Assembly (NCBI RefSeq): GCF_002157145.1
Contig: NZ_CP021361.1
Span: 2,845,001 to 2,909,000 of the forward strand
Origin: Acidovorax carolinensis
Lineage (GTDB): Bacteria > Pseudomonadota > Gammaproteobacteria > Burkholderiales > Burkholderiaceae_C
Length of the DNA: 64,000 nucleotides
Direction of reading: 5' to 3'
The notes beneath the pieces are model-generated. The model made no database searches, was not told the origin of the DNA, and worked only from the letters and a program-made list of their open reading frames with translations. Shown one piece after another: positions 45,230-54,011 of this stretch; the first letter of the stretch is position 1, and each line of letters begins with the position of its first letter. The translations under genes and the position numbers were made by a program.

Positions 45230-45244
45230 AGCGGCCCGCAAGGC
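45230..45244 (+). terminator. left half of the FKBP terminator, split by the insertion sequence
   Basis: GCGGCC with CGCAAG remains here. The matching GGCCGCTTTTTT half is at 47231-47242, beyond the insertion. Joining the two sides and removing one copy of the 11-base direct repeat gives AGCGGCC-CGCA-AGGCCGCTTTTTT, a textbook intrinsic terminator. Confidence 0.75.
45234..45244. repeat. target-site direct repeat, left copy
   Basis: GCCCGCAAGGC is repeated exactly at 47223-47233. Because the element ends share GC with the target, the true duplication may be 7, 9 or 11 bases. Confidence 0.7.
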
Positions 45245-45269
45245 AAGCCCCTCGCTTAACCTGTTGAAA
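45245..45269 (+). repeat. left terminal inverted repeat
   Basis: 24 of 25 bases match the right end. Its last six bases, TTGAAA, double as the -35 box of the transposase promoter. Confidence 0.85.
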
Positions 45270-45292
45270 AGTAGGGCCTGATTCGGCATACT
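45264..45292 (+). promoter_or_regulatory. transposase promoter
   Basis: TTGAAA (45264-45269), a 17-base spacer, then CATACT (45287-45292, four of six matches to the consensus). A start at about 45298-45300 would fall inside the 5' arm of the hairpin that follows. Confidence 0.55.
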
Positions 45293-45322
45293 GCCCCGTA
45301 AGTTCAACGACTTACGGGGCAG
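45291..45322 (+). promoter_or_regulatory. perfect hairpin masking the transposase ribosome site
   Basis: CTGCCCCGTAAG (45291-45302) and CTTACGGGGCAG (45311-45322) form a 12-bp perfect stem with an 8-base loop, followed by TTTTCTT. The 3' arm contains the GGGGCAG that would act as ribosome site for the TTG at 45328. A transcript from the element's own promoter would lack most of the 5' arm, while read-through transcripts would fold the full hairpin. Confidence 0.7.
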
Positions 45323-45327
45323 TTTTC

Positions 45328-47142
45328 TTGGTATCTCCAATCACGCCTCCAGCACCCCCGAAGGCACGGATTCCGGAGGACTCGGAATATGCGTTCTTTG
45401 GCGGTGCCAAGCGGCCGCTGCAAGTCAACTTCTGCAAGAACCCGCGCTGCGCCAATTACGGCGTGCCTCCGGCGGTTGCGGTGAAGTACGCGCGGCGGGC
45501 CAAGGCAGGCGCTGCTCCTGGCGTCGACTACCGGCTCGGCGCGTTCGGGGCGGGGCTGCCGAACTTGCATTGCCTCCTGTGCAAGGAGTCCATCCCTCTC
45601 AAGAGCAACCTTGGCGTAGTCGAGGAACTGACCCGCCTCTTGGCGCCTTTCGTCGACCGGGCGCCCTTGTGCTGCCCGCGGCCTGGCTGTTCGAATGGCG
45701 CCGTGTCGGCGCCGAACCCAGCAGCGTACTACCGGTTCGGCAAGACTGAGGGTGGGTCGGCACGCTATCGGTGCCGAACCTGCAAGAAGACGTTTTCTGA
45801 GCCCCTTCGGGCCACGCTGCGCCAGCGTGAGCCGCGCAAGAACGTCCCGGTGCTCACCTCGTTGATGAACAAGATGCCCCTGACGCGCATCACGGAGGCA
45901 CACGGCATCAGCCCCCAGACGGTCTACGACAAGCTGGACTTCTTCGCCAAGCAGGCGGAGGCCTTCGCGGCCAAGCACGAGCGCAGGTTGCCCGAGGTGG
46001 TCCGAGGGACCAAGCGATACCTAGCCATAGACCGCCAGGAGTACGCGGTCAACTGGACGCACCGCAAGGACAGGCGCAACGTGGTTATCCGCGCCCTGGG
46101 CACCGCGGACCTGGAGACCGGCTTCGTCTACGGCATGCACATCAACTTCGATGGCAGTTTGAGCGCCGATACCGTCGAGGCGGACGCCGCGAGCTGCGGC
46201 GACTACACGGCTGCCGCACCTTTCCGCCGGTACGCCAGGCTGTGGCTCAGGCCGGACTACACGAAGGCTGTGGCCGATTCCGCCACCCGGGTTGCGAAGC
46301 GGATACGCAGCGGGCTGACCCTCGAAGAAGACATTCTCAAGACCTATCAAGAGGCCGAGATTCGCGGCGACGTGGAATCGCCCGAGATGGTCGGAGCGCA
46401 CCAGCGCTTCCCAGCGACGGGCATGCAGGTGCACGCGGAGTACACCATGTACGCGCACTTCTATTACCTGCACGGGCTGCTGTCGTCCGCAGAGAAGCTG
46501 CGCTTCTACATGGACCAGGAGTCGGGCATCCGGGCGGCCTGCCTGGCCGCGTTCGAGGACGAAATCCGTGACCGCCGAGCCGACGCGTTCTTCGTCCGAC
46601 TGGGCAAGGAGCTGTCGGTTGACGCCAAGCGCAAGGTCATCCGCCGCTCGAAAGACGCGTTCGCGGCCGAGTGCGATGCGAACCCGGAGCTCGATGAGCA
46701 CCAGGTCAAGGTGCTCATGATGAAGCGGGAGCTCGCCGCGGCGGCCACGATTGGCAAGTGGTCGGACCGCTGGGCGGCGCACCCGTTTCCGAATCAGGCC
46801 GAACCCGAGAAGGCAGTCTGCTACCTCACCGACTTCGGGGACCTGGACGAGGACCACAAGGCCCGGTTGCACCTGAAGGCCAGCCTGCACGCAATCGACC
46901 GATTCTTCATGTCTGTGCGCCGGCGCCTGAACATGCTGGAGCGGCCAGTCGCGACCTCCAGCAAGGCTGGGCGGACTTGGTACGGCTACAGCGCCTACCA
47001 GCCGGAGAACATCGGCAAGCTGCTGACCGTCTTCAGGGCCTACTACAACTACTGCCTCGCTGGCCGCGACGGCATGACACCAGCCATGCGCCTGGGTCTG
47101 ACCAGCGCGCCAATCAGCCCGTCTGAACTCCTCGGCCAATGA
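45328..47142 (+). CDS. DDE-type transposase with zinc ribbon
   Basis: This 604-residue protein is the only gene of the insertion sequence. The N-terminal part has Cys pairs at 36/41 and 82/85 and a zinc ribbon (Cys115/116, Cys121, then Cys149 and Cys152 in YRCRTCKKTF). A helix-turn-helix-like ITEAHGISPQTVYDKL follows. Likely catalytic acids are Asp235 (RYLAIDRQ), Asp396 (FYMDQES) and Glu560 (QPENIGKL). The C-terminal YYNYCLAGRDGMTPAMRLGL resembles the end of many DDE transposases. The start is the TTG at 45328; no ATG or GTG precedes it in frame. Confidence 0.8.
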   Translation: MVSPITPPAPPKARIPEDSEYAFFGGAKRPLQVNFCKNPRCANYGVPPAVAVKYARRAKAGAAPGVDYRLGAFGAGLPNLHCLLCKESIPLKSNLGVVEELTRLLAPFVDRAPLCCPRPGCSNGAVSAPNPAAYYRFGKTEGGSARYRCRTCKKTFSEPLRATLRQREPRKNVPVLTSLMNKMPLTRITEAHGISPQTVYDKLDFFAKQAEAFAAKHERRLPEVVRGTKRYLAIDRQEYAVNWTHRKDRRNVVIRALGTADLETGFVYGMHINFDGSLSADTVEADAASCGDYTAAAPFRRYARLWLRPDYTKAVADSATRVAKRIRSGLTLEEDILKTYQEAEIRGDVESPEMVGAHQRFPATGMQVHAEYTMYAHFYYLHGLLSSAEKLRFYMDQESGIRAACLAAFEDEIRDRRADAFFVRLGKELSVDAKRKVIRRSKDAFAAECDANPELDEHQVKVLMMKRELAAAATIGKWSDRWAAHPFPNQAEPEKAVCYLTDFGDLDEDHKARLHLKASLHAIDRFFMSVRRRLNMLERPVATSSKAGRTWYGYSAYQPENIGKLLTVFRAYYNYCLAGRDGMTPAMRLGLTSAPISPSELLGQ

Positions 47143-47144
47143 AA

Positions 47145-47172
47145 AAGGCCCCATCCGATGGAGGGGGCCCTT
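47145..47172 (+). other. hairpin after the transposase
   Basis: AAGGCCCC and GGGGGCCCTT form a stem just past the transposase stop. No T-run follows, so it may be a weak terminator or an RNA-protecting structure. Confidence 0.4.
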
Positions 47173-47197
47173 GGAAGGGACGTTTCCGGCCCCCTCG

Positions 47198-47222
47198 TTT
47201 CAACAAGTTAAGCGAGGGGCTT
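47198..47222 (-). repeat. right terminal inverted repeat
   Basis: Inverted copy of 45245-45269 with one mismatch. Confidence 0.85.
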
Positions 47223-47242
47223 GCCCGCAAGGCCGCTTTTTT
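47223..47242 (+). terminator. target repeat and right half of the FKBP terminator
   Basis: GCCCGCAAGGC (47223-47233) is the second copy of the direct repeat, followed by CGCTTTTTT. The element end GGGGCTTG can pair imperfectly with CAAGGCC, so a weaker hairpin before the T-run may have been rebuilt after insertion. Confidence 0.6.
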
Positions 47243-47299
47243 GTTTCTTGATTCCGCCTGATGGAAACGGGACCCGCGGACCAGCCAAGGAATGCAGCG

Positions 47300-47782
47300 T
47301 CAGCTGAACAAGGCCTTTTCCAGCCGGGCAAATTTGGCATCGCCCACAGCCTCGCGAATCTTCGGGGCCAACGCCGCAAGGTCGTCAAAACTGCCCGCAC
47401 CCTCCAGGGCCAGATTCAGGCGAAAGCCGCGCAGCCCCAAGCCGGAGGTCAGTTCGGTGGCAACGAGATAGGCCGCCTGATAACGCTCCATATCCGAGCG
47501 GCCACTGACCTCGTCCGACAACTCGAATGACGGCGTGGCGCCACCCGCGCTCGCGGACCACGAAGCCGCCGCCGCCTGCCCTGCGGCAGGCTCCAACAGG
47601 CCCTGTGTCAACATCGCCTGCACGTCGTCCTGGGTGATCCCCATTGCAGCAGTGGCTGCAAGCACATCGGCGGTTGTGCGTTTGCCATCAAACAGAATGA
47701 ATGCCGTGCGCTGGCGAGACGTCAACCCGCCTTGCCGGTCTTTCATCGCCTCCTGCCCGGCTTGCGTTTTGATCAGTAACAT
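47300..47782 (-). CDS. hypothetical protein, 160 residues
   Basis: I do not recognise this protein. The start is the ATG at 47782, with a near-perfect GGAGG site. The sequence has no signal peptide or membrane helix. Residues about 20-75 (TSRQRTAFILFDGKRTTADV, then MGITQDDVQAMLTQGLLEP) look like a small helical, winged-helix-like domain. The C-terminal part, about 100-160, is helical (MERYQAAYLVATELTSGLG, FDDLAALAPKIREAVGD). The middle is an Ala/Ser/Gly-rich linker. It is transcribed alone, after the insertion sequence and downstream of the symporter genes. Confidence 0.7.
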   Translation of the reverse strand: MLLIKTQAGQEAMKDRQGGLTSRQRTAFILFDGKRTTADVLAATAAMGITQDDVQAMLTQGLLEPAAGQAAAASWSASAGGATPSFELSDEVSGRSDMERYQAAYLVATELTSGLGLRGFRLNLALEGAGSFDDLAALAPKIREAVGDAKFARLEKALFS

Positions 47783-47951
47783 GTTCCTCCTTCGACGTGG
47801 AAACTGCGCGGCACCGGCGATGCGTGCAAATTCTTGAAACAGCTTCGCAGGTTTACCGTGCTTTGGGTATCCGGGGTTTCCATAAATCAGGGCGCCCCGC
47901 CCCGCAGTAGTGGCCGCCAGCCGTACATTCGCCTGCACAAGGTCCCGGCAC

Positions 47952-50051
47952 TTACATCTCGGAGCGCACGAGGGGCAGCGCTGGTGCCGGTCGCGTGACA
48001 CGGCTCACCACAAAAGCGACGATCAGCCCCAGCGGCACCCCAAACACCCCTGCAGAAATCGGCTGAATGCCGAACCACAGACCATCCGCCAGCAGCCAAC
48101 CCGCCCAAGTGCGCAACATGGGCACATGGGAAAGCATGTAATACACGGCAATTCCCAGCCCCGCCAGCATGCCCGCCACCGCGCCCTGGCGCGTGGTTCC
48201 GCGCCAGAAGATTCCCAACACCATCACCGGCACAAAAGCCGACGCCGCCAGGGAAAAAGACGCCGAAACGAGCGGCAGAATCTCGGACGGTTTGAGCGCT
48301 GCCACGAATGCCGCAGCCAACGCGACGGCCAGCAAGGTGAACTTGGTCAGAATAACGCGTTGCTCCGGAGACGCGTCCCGCGGGCCCCCGCGGTAATAGA
48401 GATCGCGCACCAGTGCATTGCTGATGGTCAGCAGGAGCCCGTCGGCAGTAGACAAGGCCGCCGCCAGCCCACCCGCGGCCACCAGGCCCGATACCACATA
48501 GGGCAGCCCCCCCAGCTCCGGCGTGGCCAGCATGATGAGATCGGCACCCAGCCGGATCTCCCCAAACTGCACCAGACCGTCGCCATTCACATCCTCCACT
48601 GACAACAGCGATGCATCCACCCGCGCCCACTGCGCCATCCAGCTGGGCAAGGTGTCGAAACTGCTACCCACCAGGTTCTGCATGACCTCGAACTTCACCA
48701 GCACCGCAAGCGCCGGCGCGCTAAGGTACAGCAGGGCAATAAAAAACAGCGACCACGCCACCGAAGACCTTGCCGCAGCCACGGAGGGCGCGGTGTAGTA
48801 GCGGGTCAGCAGATGCGGCAGCCCCGCAGTGCCCACCATCAGGCAAAACATGAGCGCCAGAAAGTTGCGCCGCGCCAGCTCGTACTCCTGCCGCTCGTGC
48901 GGCGAACCTTCGGGGTTGCCGGCAAAGGCCTGGCTGTGCAGCGGCAGGCCTCCCAGGGGCTTGGCTCGCTCGTAGTTTTCGCGCATCTCGCGTGTCCAGC
49001 GTTCCCGTGCCGATGCTGCATCCCGCGGCAGCGCGACCAGTTCGCGGCTGGCCGAGACAATCAGGCCCACTTCGGCATTCTGGTCGCGCAGGGCCCGGAT
49101 GCGTTCACGCCCCTTTTCGCGCTCGCGTTCCAGCGCCCCTTCCACATCCTGCAGGCGCGCCTCGTAGTCCTGGGCGCGCCGCAGGTAGGCCACCACCACT
49201 TCGTGCTCTGCCGGGGAATCGATCAAGTGCTCTTCCAGATCGGCAATCTTGCCCAGCTGTGCGCCGTAGACCAGGGGCGCCAGTGGATTGCCCAATTGCT
49301 TGTAGGCCAGCCACGACACCGGAATCAGGAACGCCAGCAGCAGCACCACATACTGTGCCACCTGCGTCCAGGTGATCGCGCGCATGCCGCCCAGGAACGA
49401 GCACAGCAGCACACCACCCAGCCCCAGCATGATGCCGATCTCGAACTGCACGCCCGTCAGGCGCGATGCAATGAGGCCCACACCGTAGATCTGGGCCACC
49501 ACATACGTGAAGGAGCACAGCACCGCCGCCAATGCGGCAATGATGCGCGGCCAGCGTCCGCCAAAACGCACATGAAAGAAGTCCGGCACCGTGTAAAGGC
49601 CCATGGCACGCAGATGGGGCGCGATCAACATGGCCACCAGGCAAAAACCACCGGTCCAGCCGAGCAGGTAGGCCAGCCCCCCCGCTTGGTCGCGTGTGCC
49701 AGAGAACCCCTGCAGATACAGGGCCCCCGACAGGCTGATGAACGAAGCCGCGCTCATCCAGTCGGCCGCTGCCGCCATGCCGTTGTACACAGGCGGAATG
49801 CGGCGCCCCGCCACGTAATACTCTTCCGGATCGGAGGTGCGGCCATACACGCCGATACCGGCATAGACCATCACCGTGAGAAACAGGAAGATCGGGCCGA
49901 TCCAATGCCTGGAAAGCCCCTGCTGCTCCGCCCAGGCCATCAGGGCCAGAAACGCCACCACCCCCACCACATAAAGGGCAAAGATGCGGTGCAAACGCCA
50001 AAGGTAGGCCTTGTCCTCCCCCCCCTGCCCGGCCCCCACCGGCTCAGCCAT
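47952..50051 (-). CDS. large sodium:solute symporter (VC_2705-type) with EF-hand loop
   Basis: This 699-residue inner-membrane protein is a sodium-coupled solute transporter of the SSS family, large-subunit type, with about 13-14 helices. The family region GMAAAADWMSAASFISLSGA is near 91-110. A hydrophilic, mostly helical insert of about 130 residues lies at 262-395. At 487-498 there is a complete 12-residue EF-hand calcium loop (D-V-N-G-D-G-L-V-Q-F-G-E) between two helices. Its start overlaps the stop of the DUF4212 gene, its expected small subunit. The solute is probably a small organic acid, but this is not shown by the sequence. Confidence 0.9.
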   Translation of the reverse strand: MAEPVGAGQGGEDKAYLWRLHRIFALYVVGVVAFLALMAWAEQQGLSRHWIGPIFLFLTVMVYAGIGVYGRTSDPEEYYVAGRRIPPVYNGMAAAADWMSAASFISLSGALYLQGFSGTRDQAGGLAYLLGWTGGFCLVAMLIAPHLRAMGLYTVPDFFHVRFGGRWPRIIAALAAVLCSFTYVVAQIYGVGLIASRLTGVQFEIGIMLGLGGVLLCSFLGGMRAITWTQVAQYVVLLLAFLIPVSWLAYKQLGNPLAPLVYGAQLGKIADLEEHLIDSPAEHEVVVAYLRRAQDYEARLQDVEGALEREREKGRERIRALRDQNAEVGLIVSASRELVALPRDAASARERWTREMRENYERAKPLGGLPLHSQAFAGNPEGSPHERQEYELARRNFLALMFCLMVGTAGLPHLLTRYYTAPSVAAARSSVAWSLFFIALLYLSAPALAVLVKFEVMQNLVGSSFDTLPSWMAQWARVDASLLSVEDVNGDGLVQFGEIRLGADLIMLATPELGGLPYVVSGLVAAGGLAAALSTADGLLLTISNALVRDLYYRGGPRDASPEQRVILTKFTLLAVALAAAFVAALKPSEILPLVSASFSLAASAFVPVMVLGIFWRGTTRQGAVAGMLAGLGIAVYYMLSHVPMLRTWAGWLLADGLWFGIQPISAGVFGVPLGLIVAFVVSRVTRPAPALPLVRSEM

Positions 50052-50367
50052 GGGGTTTGCCCTGTTCGACGGTCAGGGCAGCCACCCGCGCGGCGTCCTG
50101 GCGCTCAAACCGGTTCATGGCCCAGCAGTAGGCCACCACGATGGCAATGAACATCAACACCGCCCCCTGGGCGGCGATCCAGTAGCCCAGTGGCCAGCCT
50201 CCCGCGGCGAGGGACTGCAAGTCGCGGGCAAAGTACGCTGCCCCGAAAGACACCAGCCCCCAGACGAAAATCAGTCCCCCCTTGAGCCGGAGGTGGCGCA
50301 CGTCGTGCAGGTCTGGCGGGAAGGGGCCCGCCAGTTCAGGTTCGTGGATTTTTTTCAAGGGCTGCAT
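50044..50367 (-). CDS. DUF4212 symporter small subunit
   Basis: This 107-residue protein has two membrane helices (about 34-50 and 65-85), separated by a short loop, with charged ends. It matches the small partner (DUF4212) that precedes VC_2705-type symporters. Its stop overlaps the symporter start by eight bases (ATGGCTGA), indicating coupled translation. The start is the ATG at 50367; a GTG at 50382 would add five residues and cannot be excluded. Confidence 0.85.
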   Translation of the reverse strand: MQPLKKIHEPELAGPFPPDLHDVRHLRLKGGLIFVWGLVSFGAAYFARDLQSLAAGGWPLGYWIAAQGAVLMFIAIVVAYCWAMNRFERQDAARVAALTVEQGKPHG

Positions 50368-50416
50368 CCAGGGTGTGCTCACTACCGTGGGTTGGACAAG
50401 GGCAGCCCCTGCGCAC

Positions 50417-52807
50417 TCAGCGTGCCAGTTGCTGCCAGGTGGCGATCACGCTGTCAGGGTTCAGCGAGATAGACGAGATGCCTTCCTTAGCCAGCCACTG
50501 CGCAAAATCAGGGTGATCGCTAGGGCCCTGGCCGCAGATGCCGATGTACTTGCCCTGTGCCAGGCAGGCCTTGATGGCCTGGTGAATCAGTGCTTCCACA
50601 GCCGGATCGCGCTCGTCAAAGTCCTGCGCCAGCAGTTCCAGGCCCGAGTCGCGGTCCAGGCCCAGGGTGAGCTGTGTCAGGTCGTTGGAGCCAATGGAGA
50701 AACCATCGAAGAACTCCAGGAAGCGCTCGGCCAGGATGGCGTTGCTGGGCACCTCGCACATCATGATGACCTTGAGGTCGTCCTTGCCACGCGAGAGGCC
50801 GTGCTGGGCCAGCAGCTTGGTCACGCGCTCGGCCTGGCCCAGCGTGCGCACAAAAGGCACCATCACCTGCACGTTCGTCAGGCCCATCTCGTTGCGCACG
50901 CGCTTCAAAGCCTCGCACTCCATGGCAAAGGCCTCGCCGAACTCGGCGCTGATGTAGCGCGCCGCACCGCGAAAGCCCAGCATCGGGTTTTCTTCCTCGG
51001 GCTCGTAGCGGCTGCCGCCAATCAGCTTGCGGTATTCATTGCTCTTGAAGTCCGACAGGCGCACGATGACGGGCTTGGGCCAGAAGGCGGCCGCAATGGT
51101 GGCCACACCTTCGGCCACCTTGTCCACATAGAAGGCACGGGGGCTGGCGTGGCCTCGGGCCACCGATTCCACGGCCTTTTTCAGGTCGTTGTCGATATTC
51201 GGATAATCGAGGATGGCCTTGGGGTGCACACCAATGTTGTTGTTGATGATGAACTCCAGCCGCGCCAACCCGACGCCCTCGTTGGGCAGCTGGGCAAAGT
51301 CAAACGCCAGTTGCGGGTTGCCCACGTTCATCATGATCTTGGTCTGGATGGCCGGCATCTCGCCGCGCTGCACTTCGGTGATCTCGGTCTCAAGCAGGCC
51401 GTCATAGATGCGGCCGGTGTCACCTTCCGAGCAGCTCACCGTGACCAGCGTGCCGTCTTTCAGGCGCTCGGTCGCGTCACCGCAACCCACGACGGCAGGA
51501 ATGCCCAGCTCGCGCGCAATGATGGCGGCGTGGCAGGTGCGGCCACCGCGGTTGGTGACGATGGCGCTGGCGCGCTTCATCACGGGTTCCCAGTTGGGGT
51601 CGGTCATGTCGGTCACCAGCACGTCGCCGGGCTGCACCTTGTCCATTTCGCTGATGTTGTGCACGATGCGGACCGGGCCGGTGCCGATCTTCTGGCCAAT
51701 GGCACGGCCTTCGGCCAGCACGGCGCCATGGCCCTTGAGCTTGTAGCGCAACTCGGCTTGGCCCTTGGCCTGGCTCTTCACCGTTTCAGGACGCGCCTGC
51801 AGGATGTAAAGCTGGCCGTCGGTGCCGTCCTTGCCCCACTCGATGTCCATGGGGCGGCCATAGTGCTGCTCGATGACCACGGCATAGTGCGCCAGCAGCT
51901 CCACATCGGCATCGGTGAGCGAGTATCGGTTGCGCTGCTCGGTAGGCACGTCGATGGTCTTGATGAGCTTGCCGGTCTGGGCCTTTTCCTCGGGCGTGGC
52001 AAACACCATCTGGATCAGCTTGGAGCCCAGGTTGCGGCGGATCACCGCCTTCTTGCCCGCCTTGAGCATGGGCTTGTGCACATAGAACTCGTCAGGGTTG
52101 ACGGCGCCCTGCACCACCGTCTCGCCCAGGCCGTAGCTGCTGGTGATGAACACCACGTCTTCAAAACCCGATTCGGTGTCGATGGTGAACATCACGCCCG
52201 CCGCGCCCAGGTCGGAGCGCACCATGCGCTGCACGCCGGCCGACAGGGCCACCACATCGTGCGCAAAACCCTTGTGCACGCGGTAGCTGATGGCGCGGTC
52301 GTTGTAGAGACTGGCGAACACCTCCTTCATCTTGTGCAGCACCTCGTCGATGCCATGCACGTTCAAAAAGGTTTCCTGCTGGCCGGCAAAGGATGCGTCG
52401 GGCAAGTCCTCGGCCGTGGCGGACGAACGCACGGCAAAGCTGGCTTCGGGGTTGCCCTCGGACAGGGTGGCAAATGCCTCGGCAATGGCCTTTTGCAGGT
52501 CGGCCGGGAAAGGCTGGGCCTCGACCATGGCGCGGATTTCGGCGCCCACGGCGGCCAGGGCACGCACGTCTTCGGTGTCGAGCGCGGCCAGCTTGGCGCT
52601 GATCCGGTCGGCCAGGCCCTCAAAGGCCAAAAACTCGCGGAACGCGTGGGCCGTGGTGGCAAAGCCCGTGGGCACCCGCACGCCGTGCGGCAGCTGCGAG
52701 ATCATCTCGCCGAGGGAGGCGTTTTTGCCGCCGACCGCCTCGACGTCGGTCATTCTCAGGTTTTCAAACGGAACGACCAGGGCGGTCGGGCTGAAAAGTG
52801 CAGACAT
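50417..52807 (-). CDS. ppsA: phosphoenolpyruvate synthase
   Basis: PpsA turns pyruvate, ATP and water into phosphoenolpyruvate, AMP and phosphate, the entry to gluconeogenesis. The 796-residue protein has the N-terminal ATP-binding domain ([36 protein letters not shown]). The phosphohistidine domain has [15 protein letters not shown], and the C-terminal PEP domain has [16 protein letters not shown] and [14 protein letters not shown]. The ATG at 52807 gives the standard N-terminus. It is divergent from ppsR, its regulator. Confidence 0.97.
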   Translation of the reverse strand: MSALFSPTALVVPFENLRMTDVEAVGGKNASLGEMISQLPHGVRVPTGFATTAHAFREFLAFEGLADRISAKLAALDTEDVRALAAVGAEIRAMVEAQPFPADLQKAIAEAFATLSEGNPEASFAVRSSATAEDLPDASFAGQQETFLNVHGIDEVLHKMKEVFASLYNDRAISYRVHKGFAHDVVALSAGVQRMVRSDLGAAGVMFTIDTESGFEDVVFITSSYGLGETVVQGAVNPDEFYVHKPMLKAGKKAVIRRNLGSKLIQMVFATPEEKAQTGKLIKTIDVPTEQRNRYSLTDADVELLAHYAVVIEQHYGRPMDIEWGKDGTDGQLYILQARPETVKSQAKGQAELRYKLKGHGAVLAEGRAIGQKIGTGPVRIVHNISEMDKVQPGDVLVTDMTDPNWEPVMKRASAIVTNRGGRTCHAAIIARELGIPAVVGCGDATERLKDGTLVTVSCSEGDTGRIYDGLLETEITEVQRGEMPAIQTKIMMNVGNPQLAFDFAQLPNEGVGLARLEFIINNNIGVHPKAILDYPNIDNDLKKAVESVARGHASPRAFYVDKVAEGVATIAAAFWPKPVIVRLSDFKSNEYRKLIGGSRYEPEEENPMLGFRGAARYISAEFGEAFAMECEALKRVRNEMGLTNVQVMVPFVRTLGQAERVTKLLAQHGLSRGKDDLKVIMMCEVPSNAILAERFLEFFDGFSIGSNDLTQLTLGLDRDSGLELLAQDFDERDPAVEALIHQAIKACLAQGKYIGICGQGPSDHPDFAQWLAKEGISSISLNPDSVIATWQQLAR

Positions 52808-52998
52808 GGGAAAGCTCCAGAAGTTAAAACCGGGTCTGCGCGCCCGCCCATAAGGAGCAAGGGGCGAGCGGCCATGCACGGGCTGCAGCTTTGTGGTTGT
52901 GGTTGTCGGCCGACCGGGTGCATGGTGAGAATTGGATAATTGACACAATTGTAGGCTTGCCGCTGTGGCGACAGGCACACGCTCTTGAAAAGGCCCCC

Positions 52999-53820
52999 AT
53001 GCACTCGCGCACCGTATTCTTTGTGTCAGACGGCACCGGCATCACCGCCGAAACATTCGGCAACGCCATCCTGGCCCAGTTCGAACTGGCACCGCGCCGC
53101 GTGCGCCTGCCGTTCGTGGACACCGAGGACAAGGCCCACCAGGCCGTGCGCCAGATCAACCACACCGCCGAGCTGGAGGGTAAAAAACCCATCGTTTTCA
53201 CCACGCTGGTGAACATGGAAGTGCTCAAGGTCATCCAGGAAGGCTGCAAAGGCATGCTGCTGGACATGTTCGGCACCTTCGTGCACCCGCTCGAAGAAGA
53301 GCTTGGCGTCAAGTCGCACCACCGGGTGGGTCGTTTCAGCGACGTGAGCCGCAGCAAGGAATACACCGACCGCATCGAGGCCATCAACTTCAGCCTGGCG
53401 CACGACGATGGCCAGAGCCACCGCGACCTGGCCGGTGCCGACGTGATCTTGGTGGGCGTAAGCCGCAGCGGCAAAACCCCCACCAGCCTGTACCTGGCCA
53501 TGCAGCATGGCCTGAAAGCCGCCAACTACCCGCTGATCCCCGAAGACTTTGACCGCCGCCAGTTGCCGCCGGCACTGATGGAGTTTCGCAAAAAGATCTT
53601 TGGCCTGACGATCAGCCCCGAGCGGCTGTCCGAGATCCGCACCGAGCGCCGACCCGACTCGCGCTACGCCAGCCTGCAGAACTGCCGCCACGAAGTGGCC
53701 GAAGCCGAGGCCATGATGCGCCGCGCGGGAATCCGCTGGCTGTCCACCACCACCAAATCCATCGAAGAGATCGCCACCACCATCCTGCAGGAGCTGCAGC
53801 CGGACCGGCTGGTGTATTGA
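52999..53820 (+). CDS. ppsR: PEP synthase regulatory kinase/phosphorylase
   Basis: PpsR (DUF299 family) inactivates PEP synthase by ADP-dependent phosphorylation of a Thr next to the catalytic His, and reactivates it by phosphorolysis. The 273-residue protein has the N-terminal [20 protein letters not shown] and a P-loop GVSRSGKT at 153-160. Divergent placement beside ppsA is the normal arrangement. The ATG at 52999 matches the conserved N-terminus. The gap between the two genes (52808-52998) must carry both promoters, but I see no clear hexamer pair. Confidence 0.95.
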   Translation: MHSRTVFFVSDGTGITAETFGNAILAQFELAPRRVRLPFVDTEDKAHQAVRQINHTAELEGKKPIVFTTLVNMEVLKVIQEGCKGMLLDMFGTFVHPLEEELGVKSHHRVGRFSDVSRSKEYTDRIEAINFSLAHDDGQSHRDLAGADVILVGVSRSGKTPTSLYLAMQHGLKAANYPLIPEDFDRRQLPPALMEFRKKIFGLTISPERLSEIRTERRPDSRYASLQNCRHEVAEAEAMMRRAGIRWLSTTTKSIEEIATTILQELQPDRLVY

Positions 53821-53954
53821 GGTGGCCGCGCCCGCGAGGGGCGCTGGTTGACCAAGGGCGATGTTCGCGAGAGCACGAGAGCGCGTGCTGCGCGTGTGCG
53901 GCATCCCCCGTGCACATTGGGGAAATTTGAGAACAAATTCGGTCGTAGGCCACA

Positions 53955-53990
53955 CCCATCAAGCGCTAAAAGCTATCAATAGAGGAGCGT
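53955..53990. repeat. dispersed intergenic palindrome, copy 7
   Basis: On the minus strand this reads GATAGCTTTTAGCGCTTGAT with CTCCTCTATT upstream. It lies between convergent ppsR and the diguanylate cyclase. The only other structure in the gap is a GCGCCC-GCGAG-GGGCGC hairpin near 53827-53843 without a T-run. Confidence 0.5.
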
Positions 53991-54011
53991 TTTTACAACT
54001 TCCGTGCCCGC

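Larger units (their letters stand above)
45245..47222 (+). mobile_element. insertion sequence, family not assigned
   Basis: This 1978-bp element has 25-bp terminal inverted repeats at 45245-45269 and 47198-47222 that differ at one base (AAGCCCCTCGCTTAAC, then C or T, then TGTTGAAA). It is flanked by direct repeats and carries one transposase gene. The uninterrupted target reconstructs to a functional-looking terminator, which fixes the element ends to within two bases. The ends and transposase appear intact, so it may be active. I cannot place it in a named IS family by eye. Confidence 0.88.
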
